Shown: positions 63,974-64,000 of the stretch, one piece after another
Layout of the letters: every line of letters starts with the position of its first letter
Position numbering within the stretch: the stretch's first letter is position 1
NCBI RefSeq assembly: GCF_003576375.1
Contig: NZ_QWGE01000005.1
Coordinates: 62,001-126,000, forward strand
Source: Pontibacter oryzae
GTDB taxonomy: Bacteria; Bacteroidota; Bacteroidia; Cytophagales; Hymenobacteraceae
DNA: 64,000 bases
Reading direction: 5' to 3'
Translations under genes and position numbers: made by a program
Notes under the pieces: generated by a model
Seen by the model: only the letters and a program-made list of their open reading frames with translations
What the model was told of the DNA's origin: nothing
The model's database searches: none

Positions 63974-64000
63974 AGGAATGAGGCTGTTAATAGCGATTTA

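Noticed and set aside
1..64000. tRNA, rRNA, tmRNA or known riboswitch
   Set aside because: I looked through the intergenic regions for tRNA T-loop-like and conserved riboswitch cores and saw none, though a covariance search would be decisive.

Overview
The window looks like chromosomal DNA of a Bacteroidota bacterium, most likely a member of the Cytophagales close to Pontibacter/Hymenobacter. This is inferred from a type IX secretion (T9SS) C-terminal sorting domain, many small lipoproteins with a Bacteroidota flavour, DUF5020-, DUF4403-, DUF5872- and DUF3140-like proteins, a TAnnTTTG-type promoter element, and the near absence of Shine-Dalgarno sequences. No rRNA, tRNA or CRISPR array was found. 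Most of the window is moderately GC-rich, with two clearly AT-rich accessory patches (about 11.4-12.7 kb and 33.8-36.7 kb).

Layout. 0-3 kb: the 5' part of a secreted delta-60 repeat protein running off the left edge. 3.6-10 kb: a tripartite RND drug-efflux operon (adaptor, HAE1 pump, TolC-like channel) preceded by a small exported protein and ended by a strong terminator shared with a convergent beta-lactamase-fold hydrolase. 11.3-12.7 kb: two AT-rich cassette-like genes, each followed by a similar imperfect palindrome, and a 27-bp-arm perfect inverted repeat. 12.9-18 kb: a tight three-gene operon (ATP-cone/Mrr nuclease, AMP/thymidine phosphorylase family, PRPP synthetase family), then a metallo-beta-lactamase-fold hydrolase and a TetR regulator. 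18.1-24.5 kb: a giant DUF11/thrombospondin-type-3 T9SS surface protein. 24.9-33.7 kb: two HrpB helicase paralogues in opposite orientation, with a Na+/alanine symporter, an MFS transporter and a 0.7-kb inverted-repeat-bounded unit carrying a frameshifted DUF559 nuclease between them.

33.8-36.7 kb: an AT-rich island with a large orphan DExH helicase and a 38-residue peptide gene that has its own promoter, leader, Shine-Dalgarno and terminator. 36.7-43 kb: an MscS channel, a GerW/YtfJ-like protein and small hypotheticals, interspersed with at least seven copies of a palindromic REP-like repeat. 43-57 kb: lipoproteins, a PAS histidine kinase, an MsbA-like ABC exporter, an EF-hand lipoprotein, TruA, a zinc alcohol dehydrogenase, a bacterial VLRF1 (Vms1-like) protein and an alpha/beta hydrolase. 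57-64 kb: a cytochrome c, UvrA2, a DUF5020 outer-membrane protein, an ECF sigma factor overlapping a cupin anti-sigma-like gene, and small DUF genes.

Across nearly the whole window the heptamer YATACTT (reverse AAGTATR) is strikingly over-used in genes and spacers on both strands. In genes it often appears as Ile-Leu written ATA-CTT. The best candidates for undescribed biology are this motif, the DUF559 inverted-repeat unit, the nuclease/phosphorylase/PRPP operon and the helicase-plus-peptide island.
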